From Terriglobia bacterium (GTDB lineage Bacteria > Acidobacteriota > Terriglobia > Bryobacterales > Bryobacteraceae): a stretch of DNA of 64,000 nucleotides. Location: assembly GCA_020073345.1 (NCBI GenBank), contig JAIQFI010000029.1:1-64000 (forward strand), in the 5' to 3' direction. Position 1 is the first letter of the stretch, and each line of letters opens with the position of its first letter. Made by a program: the position numbers and the translations under genes. Shown here one piece after another: positions 38,466 through 48,442 of the stretch. The notes under the pieces were generated by a model. The model did no database searches. It saw only the letters and a program-made list of their open reading frames with translations, and had not been told where the DNA came from.

Positions 38466-40826
38466 CTAATTTCTCGCTGTTTCCGTTTTCTTCGCTGATG
38501 TTTCCGTGCCCTTGACGCTCATCTGAAATGGCGCGCTCTTCACGATCCCCATGATCACCGCGGAGAAGCGATAATCGTCCTTCGCGGCATCGCGCACGAT
38601 CCTGCGAACCCCGGGCATGTCGTAATATTCGATGCGCCGCCCCAGCCCGTACGTCAGCAGTTTCTCGGTCATGGTCTGCACGAACTGGTCGGAGTGCTTC
38701 ATCAAGGCCTGGCGAACGTCGGCGGGACCGTTGACCGAGGTTCCGTCCACCAATTTGCCGGCCGAATCGATCAGCGTACGTGCGTACTTGTCCTTGGTCC
38801 GCCAAGTGCCGATCGAATCGTAGTTTTCGAACGCGAAGCCCAATGGATCCATGACTCCGTGACATGCATTGCATGAGGGATTCGCCCGATGCTGCTCCAT
38901 GATCTCGCGCACCGTCCTAGCCTTCTCGCCTTCCTTGTTTTCCTTGAACGCCTCCACGTTGGGCGGCGGCGGCGAAGGCGGCGTCCCGGCGATGTTTTCG
39001 AGAATAAACGACCCGCGCAGCACCGGAGCCGTCCGGTTGGGATAAGACGTCACCATCAAAATCGCGCCCTTGCCGAGCAAGCCAAACCGATTCGGATCCG
39101 TGAGCGTAACGCGGCGGAACTGGTCGCCACGGACGTTGGGGATGCCGTAGTGCAGCGCCAGACGCTCGTTGACGAAGGTGTAATCGCCTTTCAGTAAATC
39201 CAGAGCGCTGCGATCTTCCTGGAATACGCTGCCCACGAACAGCTCCATTTCGCGCGTGAATGCCTGGCGCAGCCTCGCATCGAAACTCGGATAGACGATG
39301 GGGTCGGGCTCAAAGCTCGCCATGTCGCGCAGTTTCAGCCACTGGAACGCAAAGTTAGAGACCAGCGATTTCGCCTGCGGCCGCTTTAGCATGCGCTTCA
39401 CTTGCTGTTCCAGGACCGCCGGGTCCTTCAACTTGCCTTGCTCCGCAACGGTCAGCAGCTCGTTGTCGGGAATGCTGCTCCACAGAAAGAATGAAAGCCG
39501 GGATGCCAGCTCCAGATCGCTGATTCGGTACATGGAACCGGCCGCTACACTCTGCGGAGGAACTTCGGCACGGTACAGGAATTTCGGACTCGCCAGAATC
39601 GCGATCAGGCCGCCTTCAATACCCTTCTCGAAATCTCCGGCCGCGCGGGCTTCCTTGAAGAAGGTCATGGGCGCAGCAATGTCGCGATCCGTCACCGGCC
39701 TGCGGAACGCCCGGTGCGCGATGTTGGTGAAGATTCGAGACGCGCAGGCTGCTTCTTCGCTCGCGTCGGGCGGGCGGCAGACGAAAATCCGCTGGCGGCT
39801 GATAGTATCGACACGATTGCCGGCGGAATTGATCGGACCGTTAACGGTGAGCGCTGCGGGTGCAGCTCCACGGCCGCCTGCTCCGCCGTAGGCCGGGCCG
39901 CTTCCGCCGGGAACAAAAGATTGCAGCATGGACTCGTTTTCGATGAAGCTCCGAGCCGGCGTGCTCACTGCGATCTTGTGCATTCCGGCTTTCACCGTAA
40001 CGCGTCCTTGGGTCGAAATTTTCACGCCATCCAGGGTCACCACGGTGGCGTCAGACTCCGGAGTAAAACCGGCTGGCGGAGCCCCACCTCGGCCGCCTCG
40101 GCCTCCACCGCCGCCGCCCATGCGGAACTCATATTCGCCGTCCGCAGGGAACGGATACTCCGCCACCGTTCCACTCCGGGTGCCAAGAGGTAGATCCGCC
40201 GGATCCGCAGGAGTTCCCCGAAGGGTTACACGGACGGCGTCCGAAGGAAGCGGCTTGCCAATGGCCTGAACACTCACCGCGCGCGCGGCAGTTATGTATT
40301 GGTCCAGAAACGATGGCGATACCTTCAGCACGTTGGCGATATTGTCAAACCCGTCGGACATGTCGTCCGTCGGCAGGAGTGCCGCGGCGTCCACGTCGAT
40401 TCCGAACAACTCCCGCATGGCGTTGGCGTATTCGGTGCGGTTGAGGCGGTGCAGCGCAACGGCGCCCGGATTCGGATTGGCGGCCGCGGCCTGATCGAGG
40501 GAAGTTTCCAGCCATGTCACGAAGGAATCGACCGCAGTAAGATCCGGCCGAGGAGCGCCCGGCGGGGGCATCATGCCGCCGCGCAGTTTCCGCACGGCTC
40601 GTTCCCAAACGGCGCCGTCGTTGGAAAGATGCGCCAGATCCATGGTGTCGAACGTGAGATTCGCGGTTTTCAGGCGCGCGTTGTGACAGGTGACGCAATA
40701 CTTATCGAGAAGGGCTCGTGCCGATGCCGCGTTCGCCGCCTGAGCATTTCTCTGCTGAGCGTCAAGGTGTGCGGAAACGGAGATGAGAGCGAGCCCGAAA
40801 GTAGCAGCAGCGACAACGTAGCGCAT
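38466..40826 (-). CDS. DUF1592-family protein with N-terminal cytochrome c motif
   Basis: 786 residues with a signal peptide. A haem motif C44-VT-C47-H48 (YCVTCHNARLKTANLTFDT) starts a Planctomycete-type cytochrome domain. DUF1587 (HRLNRTEYANAMRELFGI, about 128-145), DUF1592, DUF1588 and a C-terminal DUF1585 with CNACHGVMDPLGFAFENYD (about 660) follow in order. A glycine-rich loop (about 236-252) interrupts the middle. The second CNACH is the usual second motif in this family. Partner of the DUF1552 gene; role unknown, probably extracytoplasmic degradation or electron transfer. Confidence 0.88.
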   Translation of the reverse strand: MRYVVAAATFGLALISVSAHLDAQQRNAQAANAASARALLDKYCVTCHNARLKTANLTFDTMDLAHLSNDGAVWERAVRKLRGGMMPPPGAPRPDLTAVDSFVTWLETSLDQAAAANPNPGAVALHRLNRTEYANAMRELFGIDVDAAALLPTDDMSDGFDNIANVLKVSPSFLDQYITAARAVSVQAIGKPLPSDAVRVTLRGTPADPADLPLGTRSGTVAEYPFPADGEYEFRMGGGGGGRGGRGGAPPAGFTPESDATVVTLDGVKISTQGRVTVKAGMHKIAVSTPARSFIENESMLQSFVPGGSGPAYGGAGGRGAAPAALTVNGPINSAGNRVDTISRQRIFVCRPPDASEEAACASRIFTNIAHRAFRRPVTDRDIAAPMTFFKEARAAGDFEKGIEGGLIAILASPKFLYRAEVPPQSVAAGSMYRISDLELASRLSFFLWSSIPDNELLTVAEQGKLKDPAVLEQQVKRMLKRPQAKSLVSNFAFQWLKLRDMASFEPDPIVYPSFDARLRQAFTREMELFVGSVFQEDRSALDLLKGDYTFVNERLALHYGIPNVRGDQFRRVTLTDPNRFGLLGKGAILMVTSYPNRTAPVLRGSFILENIAGTPPSPPPPNVEAFKENKEGEKARTVREIMEQHRANPSCNACHGVMDPLGFAFENYDSIGTWRTKDKYARTLIDSAGKLVDGTSVNGPADVRQALMKHSDQFVQTMTEKLLTYGLGRRIEYYDMPGVRRIVRDAAKDDYRFSAVIMGIVKSAPFQMSVKGTETSAKKTETARN

Positions 40827-40840
40827 TCAGATCTCCCTAA

Positions 40841-41776
40841 CTAGACAATCCCGCCTACTTCGCGAACGTGTCCCCACAGGCCCGGATAGGCGTTGCTGAC
40901 GAACAGTTCCGGATTGCCCCACTTGGCGTCGAAATCCTTGGTAACGCCGGCGGCCAACATATCTTTGGCGCCCATGCCTTTTCTCAGCAGCTCGACGAAC
41001 TTGGTGCGCATGGTCGCGCACATATCCGCCTGGGCCTGCAAATCCGCCCGAGCCTGCACCGCGCCGCTCCCGGGAATGATGCGCGTCTGCGCGTCACTTG
41101 TGTTGAGAAGCGTTTTACACGCGTCCGAAAGCCCGCCGATCCATCCGCCCGTGGTGTAATCCAGGATCGGGTAGTGGCCGACAGCGAAGACGTCACCCGT
41201 CATTAATATGTTGGGACCAGGGAAAAAGACGTAGATATCGCCATCGGTATGCGCCTGGCCCAGGTATCCGTACACCAGCTGTTCCTTGCCGAATGTCATT
41301 TTCCCAGTGGTATAGAAGGTCTGGTTGGGGAGGGCTTCCTTCGCACGAGGCTGAAAAATCTTGTGCTGCCACTTGCAGATGATGTCGGTGCCCATCCACA
41401 GCTTAGTGTTCTCATGGGCGATGATTTTGGCGCCGGCTTTGCCTAAAGCGTCGTTCGATCCCGTGCTTTCCAAATGCCAGTGGGTGTTGAATAGCGTCTG
41501 TACCTTGCGCCCGCCGGACTGATCGGAGACCACTTTCAATAATTCGGCAGAATGTTCCGGGGAACCCCCGTCGACGAGCAAGGCTCCGTCGGGTCCGGTC
41601 ACCAGCAGGACGTTCGATCCGGCTCCGGCGATGTGAATGTAATTATCGGCGAGCTTGGTGGCGGTGATGGAGGTTTGAGCCTTAGCTAAAGAGAGGCCCG
41701 CCGCGCCTGCAGCGAGCGTCCTGAGGAAGTCACGCCGGTCATAAGCGTTTTGGGAGGTACAAGCCACGTAAGCCAT
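40841..41776 (-). CDS. Tat-exported metallo-beta-lactamase-fold protein with altered zinc motif
   Basis: 311 residues. Tat signal RRDFLRTLAAGAAGLSLA (14-31). MBL-fold motifs: LLVDGGSPEHS, NTHWHLESTGSN (about 97-108), AHENTKLWM, HTDGDIYVFFPGPN and ILMTGDVFAVGHYP. The zinc motif is H-x-H-x-E-S, so both the aspartate and the third histidine of HxHxDH are changed. A one-zinc or differently bound site is possible. First gene upstream of the DUF1592 cluster (14 nt gap), so in the same operon. Confidence 0.75.
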   Translation of the reverse strand: MAYVACTSQNAYDRRDFLRTLAAGAAGLSLAKAQTSITATKLADNYIHIAGAGSNVLLVTGPDGALLVDGGSPEHSAELLKVVSDQSGGRKVQTLFNTHWHLESTGSNDALGKAGAKIIAHENTKLWMGTDIICKWQHKIFQPRAKEALPNQTFYTTGKMTFGKEQLVYGYLGQAHTDGDIYVFFPGPNILMTGDVFAVGHYPILDYTTGGWIGGLSDACKTLLNTSDAQTRIIPGSGAVQARADLQAQADMCATMRTKFVELLRKGMGAKDMLAAGVTKDFDAKWGNPELFVSNAYPGLWGHVREVGGIV

Positions 41777-41819
41777 TATATGGCGGAGTTGCAGAACGAT
41801 CGGTTACGAAAATTTGTTT

Positions 41820-43841
41820 CTAGTTGGGTAGGCGGAAGGCGATAAACTCGGCCTCGTACCCGGTACCCCCGATGGCTACCACGATGTATTGCTTTCCGTT
41901 CAGCATATAGGTCATCGGTGTACCAGTTTGTCCGGCCGGCATGAACACGGCCCCGGCATCTCTGCCGGATGCCTTGTCGTAGGCGCGCAGCATCGCGCCC
42001 TTCTGGCCTGATGCGTTCGTGAAGAAGTCCCTCTCGCCCGCGATCACCAGAGTCTTGGTCACCAGCGTACCGATCACTCCCGGCCGGCCGGTGCGCGGGA
42101 TCGTCAACCCCTTGAGCGCTGGATGGTTACGGATGTTATCCGGGGTTTCCCCGTGGGCCACCTGCCAGAGGATCTCGCCACGGTTCAGGTCGATGGCGTT
42201 GATGCTCGCATACGGCGGTTTGACCAGCGGCAGCCCTTGTACGGTCAAGCTTGCGATGTCGGTCTCGGTACCACGGGCTGCAGCGGGCCTCGTATCCTGG
42301 GCTGCATCCGCACCCGCGCCCCGCGTGGTCCGCGCACCAGTCCGCGCCGAACCTTGGATATAGGCTTCATCCGTCATTCTTGGATCCCCAGGAACCAGTC
42401 CCAGCGTGCTGATCGACCTCTGCGAAAACACGTACGCGATGTGGGTTTCAGGATCATAAGACCCGCCCGGCCAGTTGGTCCCACCGCCCGCGGTCGCCAT
42501 CGCCAGCGTCCCCAGAGGACCATCCACCTTGCTCACTACCGGCGGAGTAAAGACCGGTCCGAGCTTAAAGAGTGACGCAAGTTTCACCGCCTCGGCCCGA
42601 AGCGCCGGCGTGAAATCGATCAGGTCCTCGAGCTGGAATCCCTGCCGATCGTAGGCGGGAGGCTTACTCGGAAACGGCTGCGTGGGCGAGTACCATTCCC
42701 CTGGCACGCTACCCTTCTCCACCGGCTTTTCCTCGATCGGCCAAATCGGCTGGCCAGTCACGCGATTGAACACATATAAGAAGGCTTGCTTCGTGGGCTG
42801 CGCGACCGCCTTCACGGTTTGGCCGTTGATGGTGATGTCAACCAGAATCGGGGCGCACGGAATGTCCATGTCCCAGATTCCGTGGTGCACCAGCTGGTAG
42901 TGCCACTTGCGTTGGCCGGTTTTCAGGTCCACCGCGACCAGGCTCTCGCCGAACAGCCCATTGCCGGGACGATGGCCTCCGTAATAGTCGCCGGTCGGCA
43001 GTTCCACGGGAAGGTAGACCATCCCCAGTTCTTCATCCACGCTGATCTGGCCCCAGACGCCGGCATTGCCGGTGTAATCCGCGGAGTCTTTTTCCCAGGT
43101 GTCGTAGCCGAACTCACCGGGGCGCGGGATGGTGTGGAAAATCCACAGGCGCTTGCCGGTCTTCACGTCGAACCCGCGGACGTAGCCTTTGACGTTGGTC
43201 TTGCTGCGCGGCACTCCCCCCGAGCGGTGCGCGGCGCCGACAATCACGGTATCGCCGGCGACGACGGGCGTCGCGTGCAATCCGACCTCGCCTGTGACCA
43301 GGTCGATCTGCTGATCGTCTTCGAGTTTCAAATCGACGACTCCGCCTTGCCCGAAGCCGGGAACGGGAGCGCCGGTCTTGGCATTCAGCGCAACCAGGCG
43401 ATAGCCGGGCGTGACGTAGAGAATCCTCTCCTCGCGGCCATCGGTCCAGTAGGCCAGGCCCCGACCGGATAGTTGTCGCGGAGCCGCACTGCCTCGCGCG
43501 CCTTCTTTCTCGCCGTGGACCCATAGAAGCTCGCCCGTGGCAGCGTCGAGAGCGACGACGGCCCGCCGCGTTCCCGCTGTGGCGTAGAGGACGCCGTTTG
43601 CCATCAAAGGCGTCGTTTCCAGGTTGAACTCGGCGCGCGGGCCGACGTTGGTGGTCTTGAAACGCCAGGCGATCTCGAGTTTGTCGAAATTGCTCGCGCT
43701 GATCTGGTCGAGCGGTGAGTAATGCGTATTCCCGAGGTCGCCGCCGTAAGTCCGCCACTCGCCATTCTTGGCGCCTTGCTGGGCGGCGGCGGGCAACGCC
43801 ATCAACCCCCACGCCAACACCGTACCCAAAATCCGTTTCAT
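41820..43841 (-). CDS. PQQ-dependent dehydrogenase, glucose-dehydrogenase-like
   Basis: 673 residues from ATG 43841 (MKRILGTVLAWGLMALPAAA, signal peptide), preceded by AAGGAGG about 10 nt upstream; the open frame extends further 5' without support. It shares the branch of the gene at 32983: HHGIWDMDIPCAPILVDI (about 340), PIEEKPVEKGSVPGEWYSPT, and GGGTNWPGGSYDPETHIAY. A serine/alanine-rich insert near 520-555 is unlike its relative. Minus-strand, 43 nt before the MBL gene, so probably leads the MBL / DUF1592 / DUF1552 / ankyrin set. Confidence 0.82.
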   Translation of the reverse strand: MKRILGTVLAWGLMALPAAAQQGAKNGEWRTYGGDLGNTHYSPLDQISASNFDKLEIAWRFKTTNVGPRAEFNLETTPLMANGVLYATAGTRRAVVALDAATGELLWVHGEKEGARGSAAPRQLSGRGLAYWTDGREERILYVTPGYRLVALNAKTGAPVPGFGQGGVVDLKLEDDQQIDLVTGEVGLHATPVVAGDTVIVGAAHRSGGVPRSKTNVKGYVRGFDVKTGKRLWIFHTIPRPGEFGYDTWEKDSADYTGNAGVWGQISVDEELGMVYLPVELPTGDYYGGHRPGNGLFGESLVAVDLKTGQRKWHYQLVHHGIWDMDIPCAPILVDITINGQTVKAVAQPTKQAFLYVFNRVTGQPIWPIEEKPVEKGSVPGEWYSPTQPFPSKPPAYDRQGFQLEDLIDFTPALRAEAVKLASLFKLGPVFTPPVVSKVDGPLGTLAMATAGGGTNWPGGSYDPETHIAYVFSQRSISTLGLVPGDPRMTDEAYIQGSARTGARTTRGAGADAAQDTRPAAARGTETDIASLTVQGLPLVKPPYASINAIDLNRGEILWQVAHGETPDNIRNHPALKGLTIPRTGRPGVIGTLVTKTLVIAGERDFFTNASGQKGAMLRAYDKASGRDAGAVFMPAGQTGTPMTYMLNGKQYIVVAIGGTGYEAEFIAFRLPN

Positions 43842-43873
43842 CGAGGTTCCCCCTCCTTGTGCCACTAGCCAGT

Positions 43874-44740
43874 TTAGAACCAATCGAACTTCTTGAGCAC
43901 GAGGAGCAATCCCACGGTAGTCGTCACCATCAGGCCCGCGGCGACGGCGGTCGCGTGCGGTGAACTGGCCCACGGCAGTCCCATGGTGTTCATCCCGTAG
44001 AAGCCGGAGATGACGATCGACGGCAGGGCGATGGTTCCCAGCACCGTCAGCACCTTCATGACCTGGTTGGTCCGGTTCGCGACGCTCGAAAGATAGATAT
44101 CCATGGCTCCCGCGAGCAGATCGCGGTGCATCTCCACCATTTCCACGGCGCGAGCCAGGTGATCATACACGTCCCGCAGAAACGGCCAAAGGTCGCGCTG
44201 GATCAACTCGGTCTCCAGCCGCTGAAGGTGACTCGCGACATCGCGCATGTTCGTCAGAACGCGCCGCAGTTCGATCAACCCGCGCTTGAGTTCGAAAATG
44301 CGCTGGACCGTGTCGGGCGAGGGCTTCTCGAGAACCTTATCCTCGATGGCGTCGATAGCGTCGTTGAACCAATCGAGCACGGGCGCGTAGGCATCGACGG
44401 TGGCGTCCGTAATTTTGTAGAAGAGCTGGTCCGGGCGAGAGCGATCGGCGGACGCATGAAGCTTGTCTACGTTGCTCCGAAGACTGGGGCATTCACCCTC
44501 CTGAACAGTGATCAGGTAATCGCGACCCAGGAATAAATCGAAATCGGTGATCTCCAGCTCGCCCGCGGCATTGATGTGCACGGGCTTCAGGACGACAAAG
44601 ATGTAGTCCTCGCCGTCCTCCACTTTGGCCCGCTGGTTTCGATGGCGGCAATCCTCGATGTGCAGTGGGTGCAGGTGGTAGCGTTCCGCTAACGCGTCCA
44701 GCTCCGGGTCATTCGAGTCACGCAAGTCATGCCAGATCAC
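43874..44740 (-). CDS. corA: CorA-family divalent cation transporter
   Basis: 288 residues. The soluble N-terminal funnel domain (about 1-220; HPLHIEDCRHRNQRAKVE) is followed by two C-terminal membrane helices. The loop before helix 2 has the selectivity motif GMN in FYGMNTMGLPW (about 249). CorA proteins carry Mg2+ or Co2+; a short protein like this is within the family range. It lies 32 nt upstream of the PQQ gene in the same direction, but the function is unrelated. Confidence 0.88.
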   Translation of the reverse strand: MIWHDLRDSNDPELDALAERYHLHPLHIEDCRHRNQRAKVEDGEDYIFVVLKPVHINAAGELEITDFDLFLGRDYLITVQEGECPSLRSNVDKLHASADRSRPDQLFYKITDATVDAYAPVLDWFNDAIDAIEDKVLEKPSPDTVQRIFELKRGLIELRRVLTNMRDVASHLQRLETELIQRDLWPFLRDVYDHLARAVEMVEMHRDLLAGAMDIYLSSVANRTNQVMKVLTVLGTIALPSIVISGFYGMNTMGLPWASSPHATAVAAGLMVTTTVGLLLVLKKFDWF

Positions 44741-44810
44741 GAATCCATTATTGCGTTACGAAACCCGGGGAGGGCAGACAAGGTGAGTTTATGGTGTGCG
44801 ATCTGAAGGT

Positions 44811-44841
44811 GCCGTTGGGAGTGGACCTTGCTCCCAACGGC
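44811..44841 (-). terminator. Hairpin after the large TonB receptor gene
   Basis: Stem GCCGTTGGGAG (44811-44821) / CTCCCAACGGC (44831-44841), loop 9 nt, 14 nt past the stop of the receptor gene. There is no T-run, so it may need Rho or act as a 3' stabiliser. The rest of 44741-44854 is the upstream region of corA. Confidence 0.45.
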
Positions 44842-44854
44842 CTTGGTTCGTCGA

Positions 44855-47800
44855 TTAGAAGAAGAAGCGGGCGCCTAGCTGAATCAGACGCGGGTAGTTC
44901 GCCTGGGTTGTAATGAACCCGAACGATCCGTTGGTGAACGTCGTGTTCGGCCCGTTGAACGTCGGGGTATTGGTGAAGTTGAGCGCCTCGGCCCGGAACT
45001 GCGCTTTGAATCTCTCTCCTATCTGGAAGGTCTTGAAGAGGGAGACATCGAAGTTCACCTGACCCGGACCTCGCATGGAGATAACGCGGCCGACATTGCC
45101 AAACGTAAACTGGGGCGCGAGCGAGAAGGCCTTAGGGTTGATCCAGCCGTCCAGCCGCTGGGCGAATGGAGCGTCCACTTCAGGCGAGATCCCAGTCGCA
45201 TTGGGCCGTTGTGTGCTGGTGCCCAATACGCTGTTGTTGTTGGGCTGTGAAATCGCCAGCGGATATCCCGACTGGAGTACGCTGGTCACGTTGATCGACC
45301 ATCCGCCCGCAATCATGCCTAGGACCCGGTTCTTGGCGAGCATCGGCTTTCCGGGACCGAATGGAAGCTCGTAGGTACCCGCCAGCGAGAGGCGATTGGG
45401 CGTGCTGAAAGTGGACAGTCCGTATTCTGAAGACAGATCGTAGGAGTTCTGCGGACCGGCCGGAGCGCTGTTGAAATTGTTGCCGGTGGTTCCGTAACCC
45501 TGATCGATCGTTCTTGACCACGTGTAAGTGCCGAGTACGGTCAGCCCTTGGGAGAACCTACGCTGAATCTTAAAGTAGGCTGCCGTGTAGAACGACTTGT
45601 TCGTTCCGGACGGACTCAAGGTTACTTTCGTATATTGCGGATACGGCAGGAGCAGTTGGGAACGAGCAATGGTCGGATTCCCTACCGCGACCGCCCCGCC
45701 TTGCTGATACATCGGATTGGCTACACTCTGGTTCAACGCCGAACCCAGAGAGAGGTGCGCGGGATCGAGCTGATCGATATTGCGTCCGTCCTGCTGCAGG
45801 GCAACACCTTTCGATCCGATAAACCCCGTCGACACAACCAACGATCCCGGAAGCTGCCGTTGCAGGTCCAAAGAATATTGCTGGACGTAGCCGCCCGATC
45901 GCATGCTATTGTCCGGAGTCGTAATGTCCTGGCCGATTCCGGCGAGCCCTCCCTGTGAGTTGCCTAACGGAGAAAGAAATCCGTTGGGATAGGGATTCGC
46001 CAAAGTGGCAGACGGAGTGAAGTTGTTATTGATGGAGGAAACGATAGGAGTCGATTGAGAGTAACCCAGTGTACTTTGGAAGGAGAAGGACAGCGGCGCC
46101 CAAAATACGCCGTATCCCCCCCGAATCACGGTGCCTGGAGTGGGGGTGTAGGCGAAACCAAACCTGGGACCGAGCTTCACCGATAAGGGATTCATGCTCG
46201 TGGTGGGATTGCCGTTGACGCCGGCGTATAGGACAGTCCCAAAGATCTTCGGATCGGAGACGGTCGCTTGCAGCGGACTGGAAGCCTTCCCGTCGAACCC
46301 GACGATGTATGAGTTGCTAGCCTCTGCCGGACCAGTCTCATGTTCCAGCCGGAGCCCAAAGTTGACGGTCAGCTTCGGCGTGACGCGGAAATCGTCCTGA
46401 ACGAAAAAACCGTAGTAGTTCACAAAATCGTAAAACTTCGTTCCCACCGTAAGGCTGCCGCTGGTGGGGTAGCCCAGAAGAAGCGTAGCCATACTGGAAC
46501 CTGTTCCGGCGGTGGTTTTCTGCGGTGTGGCTCGCGTGAAGACATCCGTGAAGCCGAAACTGCTGGGCCCGACGCCGGGCGTCCCGTCATGGTGCAGCAG
46601 CCTCCAGTCGAATCCGGCCTTCAAATTATGCTTGCCCCAAAATTTGGAAGCGGTCACGTTGGCGCTCTTCGACCAGTAGACATTCTGAGTGGTGTTGCCG
46701 CCGCCGAAGCTCTGCATGTCCCCCATGGTGATGCTGGGGAACGCCGGGAAAATGGTCGCGTCCGCCACGGAACTCGAGAAACCTAGCTGGGTAATATCGA
46801 ATCCGCGGCTGATGGGTGGTGTGAAATTGGGAAAGCGGTTGAATCCGTATCGCGCCGTCACCACCATGGTGGGTGAAAGCGTGAAGGTGGAATTAACTTG
46901 AGTCGCGTCCACCTTCCGGTAAATCACGCCCTGGTTGGGCGACGCGATCTGATTCGGGAACCAGCGGTTACTGGGCTCCCGGCTCCCGTAGTGCAAATAG
47001 GAGGCCGAGGCTCGCCACCACGAAAACAGTTGGTGGTCGAGTTTCCAGGTGGTCTGATCCGCCCGGTTGAAAGCCGTTACGCTGGCGTTATAGTTGGGAG
47101 CACCATAAAACGGTGTGACGTCGTTCGGGAGCGGATAATACGATGCCAGAGCAACGCCAATGGGGCTTAGTTGTGCAGTCGGGATCTTGTTTCCGACAAA
47201 CGGCAGACGTGCGCCCGTAGTGAGATTGGTCGACAACGGATCGTAAATGACCTGTTGGGCTCCCGAGCGCGTCGTCGAGAGCGATTGCGAAAAATCTCCA
47301 ACGCGTTCCAGGTCGGTGGGGACGGAGAGGCGGGTTCCCGACGCATCGTACTGGCGATAGGCTTCCCCGGTCGCGAAGAAGAAGGTCTTGTTCCGACCGT
47401 CATAGACTTTCGGGATCACCACCGGTCCGCCGAACGAGCCGCCGTAATTCTTGAAGGGCTGTTCCAGGCGCGGCAGTCCGGCTCGATTCGAGAAGAAATT
47501 GTTGGCCACCCAATCGGTTTCCCGGAGGTATCCGAAAGCGCTGCCGTGAAGCTGGTTGGTGCCGGATCTGAGGAACACATTGAAGGTTCCTCCGCCGGTC
47601 CGCCCCATCTCCGCGTCGTACGTGTTGGCTTGCACCTTCATTTCCTGGACCGCTTCCTGCGAGGGGATGATCACCGCGCGGTTCGTGGAGTCAGTAATGG
47701 AGACGCCATCCAGGGTGTAGTTATTGGACCGTACCGGGCCCCCGGCGATCGATATCTGCGACGAGCCGGACTGATCCTGCATGCGATTGAATTTCGGATT

Positions 47801-48280
47801 GCCGACCTGCACCACGGATTCCGATAGTTTCGACAACATGAACGGATTCCGCCCCAGGTTCGGCAGATCGACCAGCTTCTGCGAATCGATGACCTGGCCG
47901 GTGGAGGCGTCCGCGGTCTGAAGCAGAGACACTTCGGCCGTGACGTTTACCTGATCGGAAACCGCGCCCAGCTCCAGCGTCAGATCCAGCGTCACGGCGG
48001 TCTGTGTGGCGACAACTACGCCGGCGTGCTCCAGCCGCTTGAATCCGGGCGCCTCGGCCGCGATGCTGTAGGTGGCCGGAGTAACGGAGGCGAACGTATA
48101 TTCGCCCAGTTCGTTGGTCAGTGTCGAGCGCTTGGCGGATGTTCCTTGATCGACGATCTCAACCTTCACCGTCGGCACGGCTCCGCCGCTCGGATCCTGA
48201 ATCCTTCCGCGCAGCGAGCCTACAAATGATTGGCCGTATGCCAGCGCGGCCAGAATCAATCCCAACAATGTAATTCTCAT
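44855..48280 (-). CDS. Oar-like TonB-dependent receptor with carboxypeptidase-regulatory domain
   Basis: 1141 residues. Signal peptide (MRITLLGLILAALAYGQS), then a carboxypeptidase-regulatory-like beta-sandwich (about 22-100; GRIQDPSGGAVPTVKVEI and TLTNELGEYTFASVTPATYS), plug domain (about 110-230) and a very long barrel ending in LGARFFF. This Oar-like layout is abundant in Acidobacteriota and is thought to import glycans or peptides, often working with secreted hydrolases. No SusD-like partner is nearby. It lies 160 nt downstream of the aminotransferase gene. Confidence 0.9.
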   Translation of the reverse strand: MRITLLGLILAALAYGQSFVGSLRGRIQDPSGGAVPTVKVEIVDQGTSAKRSTLTNELGEYTFASVTPATYSIAAEAPGFKRLEHAGVVVATQTAVTLDLTLELGAVSDQVNVTAEVSLLQTADASTGQVIDSQKLVDLPNLGRNPFMLSKLSESVVQVGNPKFNRMQDQSGSSQISIAGGPVRSNNYTLDGVSITDSTNRAVIIPSQEAVQEMKVQANTYDAEMGRTGGGTFNVFLRSGTNQLHGSAFGYLRETDWVANNFFSNRAGLPRLEQPFKNYGGSFGGPVVIPKVYDGRNKTFFFATGEAYRQYDASGTRLSVPTDLERVGDFSQSLSTTRSGAQQVIYDPLSTNLTTGARLPFVGNKIPTAQLSPIGVALASYYPLPNDVTPFYGAPNYNASVTAFNRADQTTWKLDHQLFSWWRASASYLHYGSREPSNRWFPNQIASPNQGVIYRKVDATQVNSTFTLSPTMVVTARYGFNRFPNFTPPISRGFDITQLGFSSSVADATIFPAFPSITMGDMQSFGGGNTTQNVYWSKSANVTASKFWGKHNLKAGFDWRLLHHDGTPGVGPSSFGFTDVFTRATPQKTTAGTGSSMATLLLGYPTSGSLTVGTKFYDFVNYYGFFVQDDFRVTPKLTVNFGLRLEHETGPAEASNSYIVGFDGKASSPLQATVSDPKIFGTVLYAGVNGNPTTSMNPLSVKLGPRFGFAYTPTPGTVIRGGYGVFWAPLSFSFQSTLGYSQSTPIVSSINNNFTPSATLANPYPNGFLSPLGNSQGGLAGIGQDITTPDNSMRSGGYVQQYSLDLQRQLPGSLVVSTGFIGSKGVALQQDGRNIDQLDPAHLSLGSALNQSVANPMYQQGGAVAVGNPTIARSQLLLPYPQYTKVTLSPSGTNKSFYTAAYFKIQRRFSQGLTVLGTYTWSRTIDQGYGTTGNNFNSAPAGPQNSYDLSSEYGLSTFSTPNRLSLAGTYELPFGPGKPMLAKNRVLGMIAGGWSINVTSVLQSGYPLAISQPNNNSVLGTSTQRPNATGISPEVDAPFAQRLDGWINPKAFSLAPQFTFGNVGRVISMRGPGQVNFDVSLFKTFQIGERFKAQFRAEALNFTNTPTFNGPNTTFTNGSFGFITTQANYPRLIQLGARFFF

Positions 48281-48393
48281 GAACGTTTGACCCCTTTTTT
48301 GAATTTGAACTTCGAAACTGCCACGGGGCGAGACGGTCGTTCTTGGAACGCTCCCACATGCGACCCTGCATTAGCGGGAACGGCTGTTACATG

Positions 48394-48418
48394 GCCCGGC
48401 GGGTCTCGGCCGCCGGGC
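48394..48418 (-). terminator. GC-rich hairpin after aminotransferase 1
   Basis: GCCCGGCGG (48394-48402), loop 7 nt, CCGCCGGGC (48410-48418), 25 nt past the stop of the aminotransferase gene. No T-run follows on the minus strand. It may separate the aminotransferase operon from the receptor gene, whose own promoter would be in 48281-48393. Confidence 0.45.
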
Positions 48419-48442
48419 TGGAAAAGTAATCCACTGCCTGAA

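Noticed and set aside
37248-38498. Open frame of 416 codons opposite the DUF1552 gene
   Set aside because: Antisense shadow of a clear family member.
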